Shown here: piece by piece, positions 44,960-54,717 of the stretch
Layout of the letters: each line of letters begins with the position of its first letter
Position numbering within the stretch: the first letter of the stretch is position 1
Origin: Phialocephala subalpina
Taxonomy: Eukaryota; Ascomycota; Leotiomycetes; Helotiales; Mollisiaceae
Assembly (NCBI GenBank): GCA_900073065.1
Contig: FJOG01000003.1
Location: 2,950,007 to 3,014,006, forward strand
Length of the DNA: 64,000 nucleotides
Reading direction: 5' to 3'
Position numbers and translations under genes: made by a program
The notes under the pieces: model-generated
What the model saw: only the letters and a program-made list of their open reading frames with translations
Databases searched by the model: none
Told to the model about the DNA's origin: nothing

Positions 44960-46634
44960 ATGGCGAAACCATTCGGTAGCACGAGTCCTTGGGCTGATCC
45001 AGCGTGGTGAGATTTTGTCTGGCCCTGTCATGTGATTGAGTTTGAGGTTGATGACGACGAAAGGTATTCTGGACGACCGTCGCCGTATTATACTGCGAGC
45101 CATGTCAAGTTGAGAAATTGGGTTAGGAAATGGACCGATGATGTATCTCGAGCCTACACCGTACTTAATTCAGATTATGTTCTGACCAGGGACACCAGAA
45201 TGTCGTCGGCAAGGAAGAAGAATGGGAAAAAATAGGCAAAATCCCCGACGACGTCTACGAGAAATGTGCAAGAGATGGTCTCCTCGTCCCAATTGCATTC
45301 GGGTCCCGAATCCCTAAAGAATGGGGAAACTATCCCATAGCAGCCGGCATCCCAGCCTCAGAGTGGAACGGCTTCCACGACTTTATTCTCGTATGTATAA
45401 AACCCGCCCTGTTTCTACCATTTCGTAGGGAGTCGAGCTCCCGAAGAGCTCGGCTCCTCAACTCCTCGACTCCTCAGGATCCTTTGAAACCAGTTACTAA
45501 CTTCGTGTAGTGGGATGAGCTCTTCCGTGGCGCACCAAGCATCTCGTCCCAGTTCATCGGATTGGTGGTAGGAGCGCCGCCGATGAAGATGTATGCTAGT
45601 CCGGAACTGCAGAAGAAGATCTTGCCTGAGATTCTTGAGGGAAAGAAGAGGATTTGTTTGGCGATTACGGAGCCGAGTGCGGGGAGTGATGTGAAGAATA
45701 TTGAGACGAGTGCTGTGAAGACGAAAGATGGGAAGTTTTATGTTGTTAATGGGGAGAAAAAGATGAGTATTTGATCCTGAGATGAAGATGATGGCTGACA
45801 TGCTCAGTACTGGATAACCAACGGCATATTCTCCGACTACTTCATGACAACAGTCCGAACCGGCGGTCCAGGAGCCGCTGGCATGTCCATGCTCCTCATT
45901 CCGCGTTCTCTCCCCGGAATCAAGACCCGTAAGATCGAAATCGGCGGCGGTTCTATGACAGCAACTACCTACATCACTTTCGAAGATGCCAAAGTCCCGT
46001 CTTCGTATCTCGTAGGTCAAGAAGGCATGGGGTTCAAGTATACGATGTCAAATTTTAATCATGAGAGATTGTGGATTGCGTTTCAAGCGTTGAGGGGGAG
46101 TAGAATTTGTCTTGAAGATGCGATGACGTGGTGTTTGAAGAGGGAAGCGTTTGGGAAGACGTTGATTGAGCAGCCGGTTGTGAGGCATAAGTTTGGGCAT
46201 ATGGCGAGGCAGATTGATGCGTTGCAGAGTTGGGTTGAGAGCTTGATTTATGAGCTGGACCATTTGAGTCATGCTGAAGGTCAAACAGCAGAAGCATCCA
46301 GACAACCAACCGTAACTTACTTGACATAGGATCAAAACTCTTAGGGGGTGCCACAGCATTACTAAAAGTTGAAGCCGGAATCATAGGCAAGTATATTGCC
46401 GACGAGAGCCAGAAGTTGATGGGAGGGTAAGACCAGACCTTCTTTTCCAGTGAACAACAGTGCTGACTTTGTAGGTTGGGCTTGACGAAGACTGGACAAG
46501 GGGCGAGAATCGAAGCGATTGCCAGAGCTATCCCGACACTGATTGTACCAGGAGGATCTGAGGATGTTTTGCTTGATCTTGGCGTTCGTGAGGCTTTGAA
46601 ATTGAGTGCTGCTGCGAAGAAAGCGAAATTGTAA
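44960..46634 (+). CDS. acyl-CoA dehydrogenase, seven exons, one unusual splice donor
   Basis: Exons 44960-45006, 45064-45142, 45190-45390, 45511-45762, 45808-46279, 46330-46426, 46475-46634; 435 aa. MAKPFGSTSPWADPAWY starts the protein as in fungal ACADs next to PSPYYTASHVKLRNWV. Family marks: LAITEPSAGSDVKNIETSA (flavin/substrate region), GEKKYWITNGIFSDYF, MTATTYITFEDAKVPSSYLVGQEGMGFKY, FGKTLIEQPVVRHKFGHM and the C-terminal GGSEDVLLDLGVREAL with the catalytic-side glutamate. FAD-dependent oxidation of an acyl-CoA is expected, in mitochondria or peroxisome. The intron at 45763-45807 begins ATGAGT instead of GTGAGT; retained, it would bring in-frame stops. Confidence 0.85.
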
Positions 46635-47407
46635 TATGAGAGCTGAGAAAAAATGAGAATATATTTGTTGCAGGACCTGGATATGAATTCTCCGTTCTCT
46701 GGATTGAAATCCCGAACCAGTATTCTCCCAAACGGAATGGGTGATCCGATTTGAGACAGCCCCTTTGGACGAGGCTCTTCGAGCTCTGTATTGTGACACG
46801 GATCACGTGAAGCTTGACGATTGGCCTACATGTAGCCAGTGATAGGGTAGGAAATGTATTGTCAGAACTCGGTGTGGTGAGGCAGGTATGGGGTAGGCTT
46901 AATACTGATTGTGATTCGCAGCGCCAGATATCAGTCTACCACAAGCGATTTCAGTGGTCGAAGACGAGTCCGCCTGATGTGTTGATGCAGATGTCATGCA
47001 GAGGGCAACACACTGGGCGGAATGCATAATCTTCTGAGCACCAACATGAGCTTTCAGCCTCGCCTTTCCAAAAACATAAGAATGATGTCGTACCATCACG
47101 ATCACCGTCTGATCACTTCGCTCAAACCTGGAACCTGAATGCGTCAACCAGACTCAGCCTATGTAGCCATCACTTCCGATCATTTCATTTTGCGAGTAGT
47201 AGAAACTCCGGGACAATTTTGCAGACATGATGGACCCCATTGGCACGCCTGCAAGCTTGATTACCATTTGGGGGACTGTGCAGGATATGAAGAAATTTCA
47301 CGACAAGGTGAAGTGTGCGCCAAAGGAGTATGAGAGATATGTAAACTATCTAGAAATCATTCATCAGGTATCGCTGCCCTCTCTCTTCAGCGTATAGTTC
47401 TTGGCTG
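46635..47407. other. intergenic, nothing supported
   Basis: About 770 bases between tandem genes with only short unrelated frames. Confidence 0.5.
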
Positions 47408-49046
47408 ATGCCTCATCCTGTTAATATGCAATCTGTGATTGCAAGCTTGCCACGGAGGAGTAACACGGCGGGTCAAGACGATGACCCGCCTCGAGAAATT
47501 GTCGAAAGATGCAACGCCGCGCTAGAAATTATCAGAAAGGAGGCAAAGGACCTTCTAGACAACTACGAAGACGTGAAAATGGAGAGGTCAAAACAAATCT
47601 GGACGCGCTTCCGAATCCTATGGGACCGGTGCAAGTTTGTCATCGACGAGGATACGATCAAAGCTCTGATCCAGGCAGTTGAATACGCCAAATCAACACT
47701 TTATCTGGCACTTGATGCAATCATTTTGGCTCGAACTGTGTCTGGGTAATGCTCTTTTCATTTTCTTGTTGATGCTAGGGAAAGAGAAAAGCGCTGACTC
47801 TTATCTTGCCAGGCATCAAGGGATACAAACTTGTATTCAAGATCTCGTGAAGCAAATGACTGCGCAAGCCGAAGTCTTGGATCAAATCCATAGGGCTAGC
47901 CAGATTATCCAAAAATGCGATCAGCTCCATGTCCCCGCCCCAGAGGCCGACTCTATTGCCGAGACAGAAACCTGTAGCCTGTCTTCCACCAACAGAGGCA
48001 AAAGAATTGCTCAGACTTTCAGGAAAAACGTGGTGGAAAGAGTAAAGGTCGCGGTGACAATCCCGAATAGGAAACGCAACGGCCAACATAAAACAAAGTC
48101 CGCCAAACGAAAGACGGTAGAGACGACTCATGTTGCAAGATTGGACATCCTCCCTAATGGGCCTGACCTGGACTCATTTTCGCACTTGCCCGAGGAAGAT
48201 GATGAATTGGGTGACGGCACCGAATGGCCCCCAGACGACCACGAAGAGGGTGGTTTCAACATCATGTTCAATGGCGACCAGTGCGAGCTTGTGATAATAG
48301 ACTCAGAAAGTGATGCCTTCGAATTCAATGCGACAACAGACAGAGCTTCAACAGACCAACATCAAACCGCAGCAGAGCTCATAGCCAACACCAAGTACGT
48401 CCAACCGTCAGTCGAAGATATCGAGGACGAATTCAACATGAATGGGAACAACGCGGTTGTCAATGCCGATGCGTGTTGGCTCGTAGTCAACTACGTACAA
48501 CCGTCAGTGGAAGAGAATTTCGAAGATGAACTCGACATAAATGAGAACTACCTGCCTCTCGACCGCGATCTCCCTTGGGTCCTCGAGGAGCACGTTGAGT
48601 CGCCGAGCGTTGGCGCCAGTTCGCCTCCGAACGTCGAGCTTGAGATCCCACAAGCAGACCGAGAACAAGCGACTTCAAGTCGAGAAAGAGATTTTGGCGG
48701 TCCTCATGATCATAGGGATCAGGAGAACGCGGATTGGAGAGGTCTTGGCAATCTAAAAGGACGTTTGCGCGATCTAGGAACAGCAAGCGGAAGTTTCCTT
48801 CGAGAACATGGAGAGGATCTTGGAAGAAATATAGAAAGCTGGGCACAGAACGGTTGCCAGTATGACCCTGATTCGTGCGGATCATCTCTTCAAACATGGG
48901 GCGGACGATTCCTGGAGCATGTCCTCCCGCAATGGCTCCCGCCAGTGTTACCGGTACCCTTACAAACGGAAGAGGATTATCAACCTTGTTCTAGAGGATT
49001 CTTTTTTCAGCCGGATTTAAAGGCATGGGTCTCCGTTCCACCGTAG
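47408..49046 (+). CDS. repeat-bearing protein of unknown function, 523 aa
   Basis: Two exons, 47408-47745 and 47813-49046; intron GTAATG...TTGCCAG; sum in whole codons. Residues about 30-160 are helical (EIVERCNAALEIIRKEAKDLL, KQIWTRFRILWDRCKFVIDE, QDLVKQMTAQAEVLDQIHRA). They recall the N-terminal helical domain of fungal NACHT/ankyrin proteins, but no NTPase follows. Then comes a basic patch (IPNRKRNGQHKTKSAKRK) and an acidic region with two copies of a YVQPSVE-x-ED-x-N block about 45 residues apart. The C-terminal 120 residues are polar with paired cysteines. The start could also be ATG 47426. Confidence 0.65.
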
Positions 49047-49851
49047 TCAGGGGCCGAAGGGAATATGTTTCCCAAGTATATACTCAGGAATATGAGTTTG
49101 AGAGTTATAGAAGTAGAGAAATGATAAATTAGGACTCTGGTAATTGCATGAAAGAATCAAGTCGTACTATCGCGTGAATCAATATATCCATACTCTCCCA
49201 AAGCGCGACTTTCAAGATAGCCAGAAGCAATGGAATCAATGAATCGATTTTCAGAATGCCACTTGGCGGCCGCGTTCGTATTGACGGTGAAATGTGCTGT
49301 AACGCCTCGGTCGCCATTTCTTCAGGCTGCTGATGCTAAACTTCACCGCACCCAAAACGCGCTAGTGCTCATGCAAGATTTACCTCGCGTCTGCCGATGT
49401 CTCTTGTCAGCCTCTTCTTTGGAGATATCACAATCCAGCATTGAACCTCCGTCGCCTCGTCGAATGTACCGCCCTAGATCCAATTGCCGGCACACACTTC
49501 TCTGAGCTCCATTCCGTCCATCCTAAGGCGCAGACACACGAATGCGATCGATGTATTTCCGCGACGGAGAGCCTCGAGCTCCCAGAATCCCCTCAACTCA
49601 ACACCAACATTTCTGGAATAAGGGTTTGGTTAACGAGACGTAGTCTTCCATCCAAGATCTGCCACTTCCTCAAACTGAAGCCAACCATGATACCTCATCC
49701 AATACTTCCTAGACGCTGCCTCGCACCTCGACGAACCTAATCCCTTCTTGATCACGAATTGAAACTGCGAAACCACCACGAATTGACGACACATACATAC
49801 ATAAGAAGGGAGCGTACACGCTGCGATACCTGACTGTACAATCACCAAGCC
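49047..49851. other. intergenic, nothing supported
   Basis: About 800 bases. A plus-strand frame at 49441-49740 has cysteine and histidine residues (HECDRCISA) but no start or domain I can name. Confidence 0.45.
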
Positions 49852-51071
49852 ATGGACAACGAATCGGAGTATGTGCAACATCAACCCCAACCTCTGCCAC
49901 CGAAGCGTCTGCACGCCGTGTTCCTCGAAGACTCCGACTTTCTGCCATCGACCTTTGTTACACCCAAGAGATATTGTCCAGAACCCCTTAGTACTTCCAT
50001 TGATCAGTTGCTCGAAACCACATCAGAACCCAAGAGAGACAGGTTCTGCAGGTCTGATACCTTTCTTGGACATGCAGACGGAGATATTGTCCCTAGGATG
50101 CTTACAGAATCGACATATAATGTGGGAGTGGAAGAAACCGCACGAGGATTTGGAATCATGCCTATCACGATTTTTGCCGAGTCACATACACCCACGCTTG
50201 TCCCATCCTGAGACGACAATGCTTCCCCGATTGAAGGAACAGTCGAGCACTAGGCCTACCGGAACACCAACTTGTTCGCAAACAACATCTACCTACTTCA
50301 CAATAATGATGACCTGCCCGAAGATATTTCTAAACTTGTTGAAGATATGAAGAGGCGCTACAATCGTCCAGAACCGTCATTTGAAGATATTAGGCTGGAC
50401 GAGAATTTGGCAGAGCTTGACATTGGTGCTGCTGAACCTCAGGTTGTGAGATTTTCTAGTCATCCCCTTGTGGATAGCTTGAGAGACGACCTCGGGCTTC
50501 CCATTCGCAGAAGCATTGTGTAAGATCTTCATCCAATGCTGAAGGTCGGCACAATCGTACCGGATTTACTCTACTATCGATACTGGCGTACAGTAGCGTT
50601 TGCCGACCACCAGTGGGCTCAATCTATCCGCAAGGGCGATGAAATCGGTATGAACGATCAGCTTCTAGACTTTCCTTTCTTTGCCATCGAGTTCACAGTT
50701 CCGGGAGCCTTTAGGTGACAACAAACGAGTGTCTCGGGGTTTCTGCCTCGTGTCAACATCGTCGATAGACTCAACAAGGAGCTGAATCTCTATGGACATG
50801 AGGCACCGTCAGTCGAGACTGTCATGTTCTCTATTGCCATGAATACCAACCTTGCGAGCTGTATGTATCGTGAAAGCATGGCGACCATTTTTACATCAGG
50901 AAAGTCAAAGACTTCTGTATTTCGAGGCCCGAAGATTTCTTGACCTTTCGCAGGTACGTACGCAACCTTCTAGATTGGGGAAGATATGCACGCCTGAAAA
51001 GCATTCAGCATGCGTGGGACTTTCTTGGGGAGATTAGACGAGAGCCTTCGATGAATAGGTCAATATGCTGA
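49852..51071 (+). pseudogene. conserved fungal gene of unknown function (DUF7924-like, tentative), heavily decayed
   Basis: One reading frame carries family-like blocks interrupted by stops: MDNESEYVQHQPQPLPPKR, LETTSEPKRDRFCRSDTFLGH, then TGA 50209, TAG 50251, YRNTNLFANNIYLLHNNDDLP, RRSIV then TAA 50521, DLHPMLKVGTIVPDLLYYRYW and DFPFFAIEF. Near 50716 the frame shifts (VTTNECLGVSASC against VNIVDRLN). It shifts again near 50855, after which ELYVS meets TGA at 50871 where tryptophan is usual. The end KVKDFCISRPEDFLTFRRYVRNLLDWGR is well kept. I know this layout from uncharacterised Pezizomycotina proteins; the DUF number is from memory. The TAG and TAA fit CAG/CAA to stop changes; TGA 50209 fits CGA to TGA. 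Confidence 0.7.
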
Positions 51072-51542
51072 ATACGGCTTCTTTCAATGCCCGAGATTTA
51101 TCTGGGTATAAGTCAGCACATGAGAATATGTCCTTACTCGGCTATGAGCTACCTTTTCCAACCACTTAAAACAATGAGTTCATGTACTGTGCATTCAATG
51201 GATGGCCAAAGCTTCACGATCGACGACGCAAGAATTTACTTCTTTGCCTTGTGCGAACATTGACTTCACGCAGTATGATGCTCCCGATTACTTCCTTTGC
51301 TCCCGAGAGCCACTTTATTGAAGTCCCAGCAAGACTAAGCAAGTGGCCCTTCCCCGCACCGACAACATGGGGCTTAATCCCAGGCAAACCCCTAGGTCGA
51401 GACGTGGAATGGTCCGAAGTTTGAGACGCGTGTTTCACTACTAAAGTTTCTGTCCAAAGTCGAAGTCTCGACCTTTGTGAATTTCATTTTTCAGTCGTTT
51501 TCCTCGAATTTTGGCCACTGTTACTGCATCACCGGTGCTTAA
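51072..51542. other. intergenic, nothing supported
   Basis: About 470 bases between the decayed gene and the SET-domain gene. A 80-codon frame at 51182-51424 has no recognisable feature. Confidence 0.45.
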
Positions 51543-52714
51543 ATGATCGTAAGGTTGTTGTTGGTTGTGGCGATGTTGCTGAGGCGATCCAGAGAGCCTC
51601 TACGAGTAGCAGCCCTGCTCCTGCTCGTGACCTCAATTACAGCCGCAACAGCTTGTGAGCCTTCGCAGCCAGTATTTCCTCGACATGTTTGCGACGCAGA
51701 CTTGCTGGGCCGCGATTGGAATTCGGGGATGAAGACGCTTCCGCTACCACTTCAGAGTCAGTCCTGGTCACATGATTCAATCACATGCGGACCTTTCTCT
51801 AACCAATCTTAGATTCTTCGTCCATCTACGATGTAGTTTCCATTCCAGGGAAAGGTCTTGGAGTAGTGGCGACAAAATTTTTACCTCGAGGCACTAAAAT
51901 CATTGTCGAGGAAGCTCTTCTCTCTGTCCCAATGCCTGAAATGGTTTCAGGGCAAGGCTTCCGCATAGCAGACATGCTCACGAATGTCGAGAATTCTTTC
52001 GAAGCATTATCTCCTCAGCAGCAGCAAAGTTTCCTTGAGCTACATGATCACAGATTCACAGGAGACGAAGATCAGAGCAGACTTCTTACGATTCTCCGCA
52101 GCAATGCTTACAACACCGGAGACGACCACGTAGGAATCTTTCCCAAAATTGCGAGGATCAATCACTCTTGCAAACCCAACTCAGGCAACTTCTGGAGCAA
52201 GAAAAAAAGCCATCGAATAATTTACGCGTTCAGGGACATTGAGGAAGGGGAAGAGATCACGGTGTCGTACATTCCGCTTCTCAAATCGATCCAGGAACGA
52301 CATGCGCGGCTTTACCAATACGGGTTCACATGCGATTGTTCTGCATGTCAATCCTCTGAGAGTAGCATGAGGCGCACCAAAATTTCGAACACCATCGAGA
52401 TCCTTGAGCAGAAAGTCCATTTGCAAACATTAAAAGACAGAACTATTGAGAAAATGCTCGCCAAGGCAACAAACCTCGTCGACATGATTGAGAACGAGGA
52501 ATTGGGAGATTATTTGGCAAAGGCGTACCATTTGACTGCAGTCTTCCATGAACGAAAGGGTGACGTTGTGGAAGCTAAGAAGTGGGCTACCAAGGAGTTG
52601 GACATGTATCAACTTGCAGAACTGCACTCGATGGATGCTCTCACGACGATTGAATACATTGATGATCTCAGTATGACCGAGATGATGAAGCTGCTTCCAA
52701 AGAAAGAGATCTAG
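51543..52714 (+). CDS. SET-domain protein
   Basis: Two exons, 51543-51756 and 51813-52714; intron donor GTCAGT, branch CTAAC, acceptor TCTTAG; 371 aa. The ATG at 51543 gives a hydrophobic basic N-terminus; ATG 51729 is an alternative start giving a shorter protein. The SET fold begins SIPGKGLGVVATKFLPRGTKIIVEE, continues ARINHSCKPNSGNFW (NHSCxPN, cofactor-binding), GEEITVSYIPL (catalytic-Tyr strand) and ends with the post-SET cysteines FTCDCSACQ. A helical C-terminal region follows. Such stand-alone SET proteins are S-adenosylmethionine-dependent lysine methyltransferases, or act as regulators; the substrate is unknown. Confidence 0.85.
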
Positions 52715-52731
52715 GTTACAAGCTAAAACGA

Positions 52732-54057
52732 CTACAATCTTACAACAATCTTGCCCTCCGTCTCGCCACTCAACATCTTCTGAAACCCAACATCAGCTTG
52801 CTCCATTGGCACCACAAGCCCGATATGCGGCTTAATGGACTTCGCAACAACAAAAGCGATTAGATCTTGGAACTCTTGCAAGTTCCCAAGATACGACCCT
52901 CGAATATTGATCTGCTCCACAAACACCCTCGAAATATTCACAGGAACCGTCTTCCCACTATGCCCACCACATGTCACGATCGTCCCTCCCGTCTTGACCG
53001 AGTTCATCGAATGCTCCCAAGTGACCTCGCCACTAGCATCAAACACCGCATCGACCTTCTCCGGCAACTCAGCACCAGCCTCAAAAGCTCTCTCGGCACC
53101 GAGCTTCAATCCCAATTCTCTCTTCGCAGCAGTACGACCCGTACACCAAACTCTCATCCCAGCCGCAGCACCAAGCTGAATCAACGCAGTCGTCACGCCC
53201 CCGGAAGATCCTTGAACCAACATTGTTTGTCCAGCTTTCAATCCCGACTTCGTTACCAACATACGATAAGCAGTCAACCACGCAACTCCCAACACCGCCG
53301 CAGTCTCGACACCCATACCCTTCGGACGAATGATAACATTCCGTCTCGGAGCATTCACATACTCAGCCAACGTTCCGTTCGTGAGTTCGCTGAACACATT
53401 TCTTTTTGGATCAAGAGTTTCGTCGCCTTTGAAATCTGGAGAACCCATGCAGGGATAAAGCAGAACTTCTGTACCATTTTCCAGGATCCCGGCTCCTTCG
53501 CACCCGAGAATGAGTGGGAAGGTTAAGCGGTGCATGCCCTGCCCGCGCGCGGTGAATATGTCGTGGTAATTGAGCCCCACAGCTTGCATCTTGACTCTCA
53601 CCCAACCCTCTGGAACTTCTTGTTGTGGACGAGGCGCTATCTTGATCGCTGAGATGGGATCATTTTCATTCTCTTTATCGAGGTAGACGGCGTCCATAAA
53701 CGGCTTCGACGAATTCCATGGTGTAATGAGGAGATGGTAGATCTTGTCATCTTTGAGTAAGAAGGAGAAGTAGAGAGGGAAGGGCTCAGTGATGCCATAT
53801 TCCTCGACGAAGTCGCCGTCCATTATTACATGGACGGTGGTGCGGTCTCCTTGGATTGTTGTGTTTTGGATCTTGATCGAGGCATTGTGGGATACGAGAG
53901 CGTGTTCGAACCAGGATTTGATGGATGGTAGGCCTTTGAAGGTGCGGCCTTCGTCGATGAAGATTGCATCGGAGTGGAAGGGGGCGATGAAGGTGGAGCT
54001 GGATTTTTGGTTGATGGCGGAGAGGGAGGAGGCGATTGGTTCTGGAATTGTGGACAT
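52732..54057 (-). CDS. NTF2/SnoaL-like domain fused to MDR oxidoreductase
   Basis: One uninterrupted exon, 441 aa. Residues 1-115 form an NTF2-like cone domain: SSTFIAPFHSDAIFIDEGR, KGLPSIKSWFEHALVSHN, then FVEEYGITEPFPLYFSFLLKD and a final strand. From about residue 125 a complete MDR starts: IKIAPRPQQEVPEGWVRVKM, VGLNYHDIFTARGQG, LGCEGAGILENG, then the Rossmann motif MLVQGSSGGVTTALIQLGAAAG, DAVFDASGEVTW and VPMEQADVGFQKMLSGETEGKIVV at the end. The YHD in the first block fits zinc-independent reductases. It probably uses NADPH; the front domain may bind the same ligand. The next gene downstream is GMC-like, suggesting a shared oxidative step. Confidence 0.85.
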   Translation of the reverse strand: MSTIPEPIASSLSAINQKSSSTFIAPFHSDAIFIDEGRTFKGLPSIKSWFEHALVSHNASIKIQNTTIQGDRTTVHVIMDGDFVEEYGITEPFPLYFSFLLKDDKIYHLLITPWNSSKPFMDAVYLDKENENDPISAIKIAPRPQQEVPEGWVRVKMQAVGLNYHDIFTARGQGMHRLTFPLILGCEGAGILENGTEVLLYPCMGSPDFKGDETLDPKRNVFSELTNGTLAEYVNAPRRNVIIRPKGMGVETAAVLGVAWLTAYRMLVTKSGLKAGQTMLVQGSSGGVTTALIQLGAAAGMRVWCTGRTAAKRELGLKLGAERAFEAGAELPEKVDAVFDASGEVTWEHSMNSVKTGGTIVTCGGHSGKTVPVNISRVFVEQINIRGSYLGNLQEFQDLIAFVVAKSIKPHIGLVVPMEQADVGFQKMLSGETEGKIVVRL

Positions 54058-54295
54058 TGCGTGTAATTTGATTGATTGATGGTGATGATTTGAGTGTTTG
54101 TTCTGGAATGTTTTCTTTCTGAATTCTGATCGAAATGGTCGCTATTATATACAGCCCCGAAGTGGCTTTCTCACTCTTGTTTCACTTCCAACCGCCGACA
54201 CGGGAAGCACAATTATCTCCATTGACTCAGCATCGATACGATTATTCAGCGCGAGCAAAACAATGTTTGCGGAGTCCGCAACAGGCTGTTCGTGA

Positions 54296-54390
54296 GGATA
54301 TTGAGATGATCATCTCGAAAGTCCGCAACTCCGACGCTAAGACTTTCCCCTGAAAAAATGGCGGGGTAACCTTAAGCTCGCTACAGTACT
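54296..54390 (+). repeat. direct repeat copy 1, upstream of GMC pseudogene
   Basis: Shares with 56830-56925 the order GATGATC / CGCAACTCCG / CTTYCCCCTG / GCGGGGT / GCTACAG in the same orientation, with small gaps. Confidence 0.6.
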
Positions 54391-54717
54391 GCAATGCGGG
54401 GTCGAAGCATCCTCTGAGGGTTGCATCTATTCGTTAACCAATATTGATCTCTCTCTTGAACATTTCAAAGTATCGAGAAACGCCCCCATACTATCTTTTG
54501 TTGTTTGTAATTTTCTTTTAGTTTTATTCAAGGTGTTTAGGTATTTATGGAAAGTAGCAATGGGTCTTAGATCTACCGACGGTGCTAGGTAACCCTAAAG
54601 TCGATGGAAGTGGTAGCTTTGATTGACGTGAAGTTGTCAACAAACATTGAAGATTCTTCTCATTCTCATTCTCAAGATGCACTTTCATCTTAAGAGTGTT
54701 ATTTATAGCTGAATGCC

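Noticed and set aside
45415..46020. 201-codon minus-strand open frame
   Set aside because: Antisense of acyl-CoA dehydrogenase exons.
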